From JBAZGH01 sp041652935 (GTDB lineage: Bacteria > Patescibacteriota > Patescibacteriia > Patescibacteriales > XYC2-FULL-47-12): a stretch of 64,000 nucleotides of DNA. Position numbers and translations under genes: made by a program. Shown here in pieces: positions 54,137 to 61,200 of the stretch. How positions within the stretch are numbered: the first letter of the stretch is position 1; every line of letters begins with the position of its first letter. The stretch covers positions 1 to 64,000 of the forward strand of contig JBAZGH010000002.1 in the NCBI GenBank assembly GCA_041652935.1. The letters are read 5' to 3'. Below the pieces are notes generated by a model. The model was not told the origin of the DNA. It saw nothing but the letters and a program-made list of their open reading frames with translations, and made no database searches.

Positions 54137-54781
54137 GTGGACGGACGTAGAGTGTTTGTAGATAAATGGGATTATGTGAGGTTTTTGGAGAGTATGCGAT
54201 ATTTTAATCAAATTAATCCATTTGGTAGTTTTTACGAACAAAGTTTTATAACTCAAAATAGAGATAATTTAAATTATGTTCCTCGGAGCAACTATAGTTG
54301 CTCCGAGGAACTAGATAAACCATTAATAGAAATTATTGCCTATTGCTTGAATTCGAATCATTATCACTTGTTAGTGAAACAGAATATAGAAAATGGTATA
54401 TCAAAATTTACACAAAAGGTCATGGCTGGATATACTCGTTATTTTAATAATAAATATAATAGATATGGCTCGTTATTCCAAGGAAAGTTCAAAGCTAAAG
54501 AAATAAAATCAACATACGGATTAATTAAGCTGTCTATCTATGTAAATTGTAATGCAGAAATACATGACATAGCAAAGAAGGAAAATTGGTTATGGAGTAG
54601 CTGTGGAGAGTATAGTTCAGTTCCTTCGAGCAACTATAGTTGCTCGAAGGAACAAGCGAAGGAACAAATAAAGGAAGTTTTATCTGAATTTAACAATGCT
54701 CAAGAATATATAAACTTTTGCAATGAATTAATTCCAGAGATAAGAATAATAAAAAATTTAGAGAAATATGGATTAGAGTAA
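54137..54781 (+). CDS. IS200/RAYT-like Y1 transposase, 5' end lost
   Basis: A Y1 (HUH) nuclease of the IS200/REP-associated tyrosine transposase group. The readable part has 214 codons from GTG 54137. It has the family sequence VDGRRVFVDKWDYVRFLESM, the metal-binding H-Y-H in NSNHYHLLV (about residues 74-82), and the helix with the likely catalytic Tyr, KVMAGYTRYFNNKYNRYGSLFQGKFK. The family's N-terminal strand ends in Y-N-R-G before V-D-G; here N-R-G is in frame at 54128-54136, but upstream no ATG or conserved strand follows, so the 5' end is missing. Residues 48-59 and 162-173 are encoded by 34-bp palindromes. Mobility of this copy is doubtful. Confidence 0.78.
   Translation: MDGRRVFVDKWDYVRFLESMRYFNQINPFGSFYEQSFITQNRDNLNYVPRSNYSCSEELDKPLIEIIAYCLNSNHYHLLVKQNIENGISKFTQKVMAGYTRYFNNKYNRYGSLFQGKFKAKEIKSTYGLIKLSIYVNCNAEIHDIAKKENWLWSSCGEYSSVPSSNYSCSKEQAKEQIKEVLSEFNNAQEYINFCNELIPEIRIIKNLEKYGLE
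54278..54311. repeat. 34-bp perfect palindrome inside the transposase, copy 1
   Basis: Perfect palindrome over 34 bases; half-site GTTCCTCGGAGCAACTA. In frame, it encodes P-R-S-N-Y-S-C-S-E-E. Confidence 0.95.
54620..54653. repeat. 34-bp perfect palindrome inside the transposase, copy 2
   Basis: Perfect palindrome over 34 bases; half-site GTTCCTTCGAGCAACTA. It differs from copy 1 at two positions in each arm, with pairing kept. In frame, it encodes P-S-S-N-Y-S-C-S-K-E. Confidence 0.95.
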
Positions 54782-54793
54782 AAATTTCAAAAA

Positions 54794-54824
54794 AGCACCC
54801 AGTCCTCTGCGAGGACTGGGTGCT
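54794..54824 (-). terminator. 14-bp perfect hairpin after transposase; terminator-like on minus strand
   Basis: AGCACCCAGTCCTC pairs with GAGGACTGGGTGCT around TGC, flanked by AAATTT on both sides. On the minus strand it is followed by six T, but no minus-strand gene ends here. It may instead be a subterminal hairpin of the mobile element. Confidence 0.6.
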
Positions 54825-55103
54825 AAATTTATGGAATAATTTAAATTAAAAGCCAGAAAATTATTAGAAGCATTGTGAAATAAAAGATAAAATATATCGG
54901 ATACATTTGTGGAAAACTTATAATTTATTTTAAGTTTGCAAATAATATGTGGGGACAATTTAAAAGTTAAAAGCAACATATCAAATCATATCTTTTGTTT
55001 TTAGTAGAAATTTTATTGATTATATGATATTTATGGGGTTTTCTTTGCTTCCTGATTATGCTTTTAACTGTATCGGATAGATAAATTATTATAGTTTTAT
55101 TTA

Positions 55104-55133
55104 TTGCGGCAAGTAGGCAAAAAATGTTATAAT
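55104..55133 (+). promoter_or_regulatory. Promoter of the giant surface protein
   Basis: TGTTATAAT at 55125-55133 is an extended -10 box; TTGCGG at 55104-55109 lies 18 bases upstream. The predicted start near 55140 puts one TATCSGATA site at about +13 and another at about -69. Confidence 0.65.
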
Positions 55134-55216
55134 TAATCTAACTTATAAAATTTATCCGATACTATATTTTAAATTAACTTTGTTTAATTTTTTTAATAAA
55201 CTTGGTTATATTCCCC

Positions 55217-58200
55217 ATGCAAAAAGGAGAGCCAGAAGAAAAAATAATAAACGGCAGCCAACCGGCTGATGTTTTTGATACGAACGATTCCAACCTGAAT
55301 CAAAGTTTTGAATTTTCCGGGGATAAATACGACTATATTTCCTTGGCAGATGCAGCTAAATATACAAAGTTCAGCCAGGATTACATTTCACTTTTAGCGC
55401 GCAATAAAAAGATGCCCGCCAAGAAGTTCGGGCGCAACTGGAAAGTGAGGATGGTTGATGTAAACGAGTACATAAAAAGGATTGAAAAAAAACAGGTCCA
55501 GCGGGAGGTTAAAAAGGAGCTTTCCGGAGCGACAAAAGCGGAGCGGGGAATAGCCAAGGCGGTTAATGCCATCAGCCCATTCAATGGGGATTCTTACTCT
55601 TTGTCAAAAGCGCATCTGACTAATTTTGCGCGCCATAAATTCCAGACAGTATTGGCCAGTTTTTTAATTTTAACGACCATAATGTTTTCCTGCTTTTTCT
55701 GGCTTTCCCCGACTTATGCTTCAATGGCGGAAAGGGGACTGCAGAAAGCGGCGGCTAAAACAGTCCAAGCGATATCCGGCGGAGCTGAAACTTTTAAAGA
55801 AAAATCAGTTGAAGCGATAATAGCAGCGTCTGAGATTGCTGGCTCCAGAATAGCTAAAATTGATAAAGCTTATAATAACCCTGAAAGCGGTTTTGGCCCG
55901 GAGATAAAAAAAGCCGGAGCCAGGACAGTAATCGGCGCCGAACAGTTCGGGTCTTTTATGGAAAATGGCACCTCATATCTTGAACAAAGGGCGCTGTCCA
56001 GGCAGGGCTATATAGCCGGCGTATTTGAGATTTCAGTTTTAGAAACAATAAACAATGTAAATTATTTTTCCAGTGATTTAGCATCTGCCGCTAAACAAAT
56101 TTTCAGCTCTCCGTTAAAGATTGTTCCTGCTCCGGTTAGGTATGCGCTAAACGGGGGGGCGGACGCCATAAACGGATTAATCTCAAGCGGAGCCGAAAAG
56201 CTGGAGAAGAACAAAGATGCCTTAGTTAGAAACAAAACGAGCCAAGTCGCCGGCGCTACGGAAAAGGGAAATAGCGGAAAAAGCTTCTCGGATAATTTTT
56301 TCAGTTTCATGAAAGAAACCGCGCAAGGGCAGAAAAAGCTATCCCAAGCAGTTCAATCTAAAAGCAACGATGGCTTAAAGAAAATGAGCGGCTACCAACG
56401 GAATGCCGGTTTGGCAATTTTAGAAACTTTAGCCCGCGCTACCAATAGCATTGGAAATTTCGTTAATAATAAAATTGCCAGCGGTAAATCACGGGTGTTG
56501 GGAATTCAGGAGAACGCGGAAAATACCGCCTCGGGAGTTTGGAACGGAGTCGGCAGCGGAATACTGGCAGTCAATAACAGCTTAATTAACGCGAAAGATG
56601 CCTGGAGCAACGAAGAAGTTGAATCAAAACGTTCCCTGGCAGTTTTATGGGCAACCGCTCTTGATTATTTGCTGCCGGATTCGTTGAAAGAAAAAATTGC
56701 CCGCGATTCCGGGCTTGAGCCGGCGCAAGTTGGGGAGGCGTCAAAAGAGCCGGTTATTGTAATCGGCGACAGCAGCGGAAGTACAACAGTCATTACCCGA
56801 ACCGCCAGCTTGCCGCGGAGTTTTGCCATAGATAGTATTATCGGCAGCCCGACGGTAACCGGAGATTTGACGGTAGAAGGTGGAGTGACCGCGGGCGGAG
56901 ATGTTGTCCTAGAAAAAACTTTAACTGTCGGCGGCCGGTCTGATTTTAAAGCGCCGATATATTCTTCTTCCGGAGACTTTATCATTGATGATAATTTAAC
57001 CGCATATGGATCAATTACCGGCAGCTCGCTTAATATAAGCAACGCGGCAATAGTAAATACTCTCCAAGTATCCGGCCAGGCAAATGTGGGCGGGCTATTA
57101 TCAGCGCAGGATTTAACCGTCAGCAATAATGCTTCAGTCGGAGGAACGTTTACAGTGGCCGGCCAGTTTATTTCCCAAAATATTTCTGCCACGCGCTATA
57201 TCGCAGCCGGCTATTCTTTAAGTTCGGGCGGAAGCTTAACTGTTTCAAAAGACGCTTCCATAGGAGAAGATTTAACAGTGGGCAATGATTTAATCGTGGA
57301 GGGCAGCATTAGAACTGACGGCACTTTAACTGTTAATAGGGGAGCTTCCATAACCGGCAATACAATAATTACCGGAGACGCGACTATTACCGGGAGCTTA
57401 ACGCTTAGTTCGTGGACGACTCCGTACGCACAGGTAAAGGTAGTCGCCAAATCGGGAACCGGCTACTCCACCATTGCCGCCGCCCTTAACTCAATTACCG
57501 ACGCCTCGGCAACCAAAAGATATTTAATTCAGGTAATGCCGGGGGAATATAACGAGCAAGTTAATTTGAAATCTTATGTTGATATAGCCGGAGAGGGAGC
57601 CGATACTACTGTAATCAGCCAGGCCGACGCAGATGTTATAACCGCCAGCAGCACAACCTCAACCGCCAGCTCAACCATCAGCGGATTAACTGCAAAGATA
57701 ACCGCCGCTACTGCTGCCCGGTCGCTGGTTAATCTTGCAAACGCCTCTGACATTGTTATAAAAAATATTGATTTGAAATATGAAAGCGGAACCGCCGGCT
57801 ATGGCGTTTACGCAACCAGCAGTTCGCCGGTAATAGAGAACGTAAACATGAGCGGCGGGTCTTTAAATTATGGCTTATATCAAAACGGCGATAACTCCGA
57901 AAGCGGAACCATAGTAAGAAATTCCCGAATCAGCGCCGTGTCCGACATTTATGTTGCCGGAACAAACAGTACCGTCTACTCTTACGACAATAAATTATCC
58001 GGAACTTACAGTTTTGATCTGGCGACTTCAACGGCAATAGTGGAATCAACCAATGACGCGTACCAGCTTGCCACCTCAACCGGCATCGCTTTTACCGGAA
58101 CTTTCAGGGATTTAACCAACGCCCGCGAATATGCCGAGACTGGAAATTCTTTAGCGGTCGGCGATATAATTTATTTAGTTAGCGCGGAAACAGTAGCCAA

Positions 58201-61200
58201 GGCCGACGCATCCGACGCGACAAAATTACCGGCTATTGGAATTGTAATAAAAGATCTGGGCGTTAACAGAGTACTCGTTAAAAATAATGGCCAATTCTAT
58301 AATTCAAGCGCCAGTTATGTCGCGAATCAAACTTACTATATAGACGACGGCGGAGCCGCTACCACCACGCCTTATGCCGGGCGGTATTCGCAGGCGATAG
58401 GAGTTGCTAAAAGCGACAAAGCGATTGAGCTTTCTTTTTCCCGAAGCAGCGCTTTGTCGGTGATAGAAAATACAACCGCCTCGGCAATGCTCATAAATCA
58501 GCAGGGAAGCGGAAACATATTTCAGTTGCAGGATAACGGCGCGAATGTAATGACTATTTTTGACGGCGGAAACATAAGCATCGGCACCAGCTCTTCGGAT
58601 AATTTATTAACCCTTTGGGGAGCAACCAGCGGAACCGGCGCTAGTTTATTAAGCATAGCCGACAGCGCTTCCACCACACTGCTGACTATTTTAGACAACG
58701 GATATATCGGAATCGGAACCTCTACGCCAATAGTTTCTTTAGATATTTACGCGACCGACGCTATACGGCTTCCGGCAGGCACAACTGCCGAACGGCCGAC
58801 CGGAGGAAATGGCATGCTTCGTTTTAATATTGACTCTAATACTTTTGAAGGATATAGCGGTTCTTCGTGGTCAGCAATAGGGGGAAGTTTAATTGATGCT
58901 GACCAGGACACTTATATTTTAGCTGAAAGTTCAGGCGGAGCTGATGAGGATACTTTATTTTTCTATAACGCCGGGCAGGAAAAAATGCGGCTAACCAGCG
59001 ACGGCTACCTCGGGATCGGGACTACCAGCCCGTACGCGTTGTTAACCGTCTGGGCTACTTCTACCGATGCCGCCTTATTCAGCGCGATGGATACGGCTTC
59101 CACGACGGTCTTTACGATTTTGCCAAATGGAAATGTCGGGCTGGGAACCACGACGCCTAGCGCCCAATTAAGCATCGCCGGCGCGGACAACAAAATAAGG
59201 TTATCGCATTCAGCGGGAAATTACGGGGAAATTTACGCCGACAGTTTGGGGAATTTAAACTTATCTGCCGCTAACGACATATATGTAAGAAATAATTTAG
59301 TTCCTGTTCCGGGAAGCACGCATACAGTCGGGTCTGTAACAAATTATTGGACGCACGGCTACTTTGATGAATTAACAGTAAATACTTTGGGCGTCGCCTC
59401 CACAACCGTTTCCGGAACGCTAACTTCCAGCTTTACTATAAATTCGGACGCGGAAGGCGATGAAGATTCTTCATTGATATTTTATCGGGGCGGCGGTGTT
59501 TTGGGGAATGCAACGCTTAACTGGAAGTCTGCAAGCGACCGGTTTGAATTCGGGGATGCTTCAAATCCTTACGAATTATATGTGCACGGAAATTTAACGG
59601 TCGCTTCCACAACGGCGACTTCAACAATTTCCACCGGCGGATTCGCGGTCGGCACTGACCAGTTTCTCGTTCAACAAACAAGTGGCAGGGTAGGCATAGG
59701 CACAACTTCTCCTTCCGTAGCTTTTGCAATAGACGCTACGGACGCAATGGTTATTCCGGTGGGCACAACCGCCCAGAGGCCGGACACCGGTTATACCGGC
59801 ATGTTGCGCTATAATAGTGATAACACCACTTTTGAAGGTTATAATGGCAGTGTCTGGAGCGGATTGGGGGGTGTAATTGATGTTGATCAGGATACTTACA
59901 TAATTGCGGAAAGCTCATCCGGCGCGGACGAAGATGTTCTCTTTTTCTATACTGCAAACAGCGAGAAGATGCGTCTTACCAGCGGCGGATACTTAGGGAT
60001 AGGAACTACTTCGCCGGACGCGGTGCTTCATATTGCCAGTTCCACCGGCGGAACTTTAATTTTAGACGACAGCGGCGGAGTCGCCAATGACCGGCTGATG
60101 GAGTTTGATATGGACGGCGGAGCTTTAACCATCAGAAGCTTAAACGACGCTTTAACAACTAATATTGATAATATCTTAGTTTTAGATAACGGCACCGGCA
60201 ATGTTAGGGTGGGAAATTATTTTGAAGTCGGCGATGAAAATAACGACAGCAACAAATCGGTTTACATTGACCGCAGTTTTACCGGCACAGCCAACGCTTT
60301 TGGCATAGCAAATGTCGGAACAATTACCGGCGCCGCGAATTCCAATATTTATGGCGCGTATTTTGCCAATAATTTTACCGAAGCCGGCAGTGGAACGCAC
60401 GCTTTATTTGCGCAGGGATATTTTGCTTCTTCTACAATTACCGCTGACGGAGCTACCATAACCGACGCGATGACACTATATATCGGCGGAGCTCCAAGCG
60501 GAGCAACTAATAATTACGGATTATATGTCGCGCCTTCCGTTGGATATTCCGTGCCCGCGTTAATCACGGACAGTTCAAATAATGTCGGAATCGGGACAAC
60601 GAGCCCGTCTAAAATGTTTTCCGTCCACGGAGAAGCGTATTTTAGCGCGACCACTACCATTGAAGGCCAGGTTCTAGCCCAGACGCTTTCTTCTTATGAC
60701 CCCAATACCGGAGTGATGCCGGCGCCGGCATACAGTTTTTACAGCGACGGCGACACGGGCATGTTTAATTCTGAAGCTAACAATTTGGCGTTCGCGACGA
60801 ACGGCCAGATGCGCGTTAATCTTTTTGACACGGCCATGCAGGGCGCTGTTGCCGGCACTTTCCGCCTTAATCATTCAGCCGCCGGCACGGAAGGCGCGCC
60901 CACTTACGCGTTTTGGGGGAGCAATAGCGATACCGGCATGTTTTCGCCGGAAGACGGCGCGCTTGCGTTTACCGCCAATGCCACTGAAAAAATAAGGATT
61001 ACAAGTGATGGCAACGTCGGCATCGGCACTATCTCCCCAACCTACAATTTGGACGTTACCGGCAACGCTCATTTCACCGGACTTGTTGACGCTTCCCACT
61101 TTATCGCCACCTCCACTACCGCGACCTCTACTTTCTACGGCGGTTTTGCCGCGGGCAATAATGCTGGCTTGATCGTTAACCAAGCGGCGCCGGCGAATAG

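Larger units (their letters stand above)
53361..55161. promoter_or_regulatory. Six copies of the palindromic nonamer TATCSGATA
   Basis: Exact sites: 53361-53369, 53469-53477, 54078-54086, 54895-54903, 55071-55079 and 55153-55161. Each is TATC-S-GATA, a perfect palindrome with one central base. A near match (AATCGGATT) is at 54114-54122. Several share the extension AAATYTATCCGATA. The last two bracket the promoter of the giant surface gene. Regulator operator or mobile-element end are both possible. Confidence 0.65.
54782..55216 (+). other. AT-rich spacer between transposase and giant surface gene
   Basis: No gene is visible in these 435 bases. Contents are a long hairpin (54794-54824), two TATCGGATA sites (54895, 55071), the promoter at 55104-55133 and one TATCCGATA (55153). 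Confidence 0.6.

Noticed and set aside
54773..54979. 68-residue minus-strand frame after the transposase
   Set aside because: It runs through the hairpin and AT-rich spacer and shows no family features.
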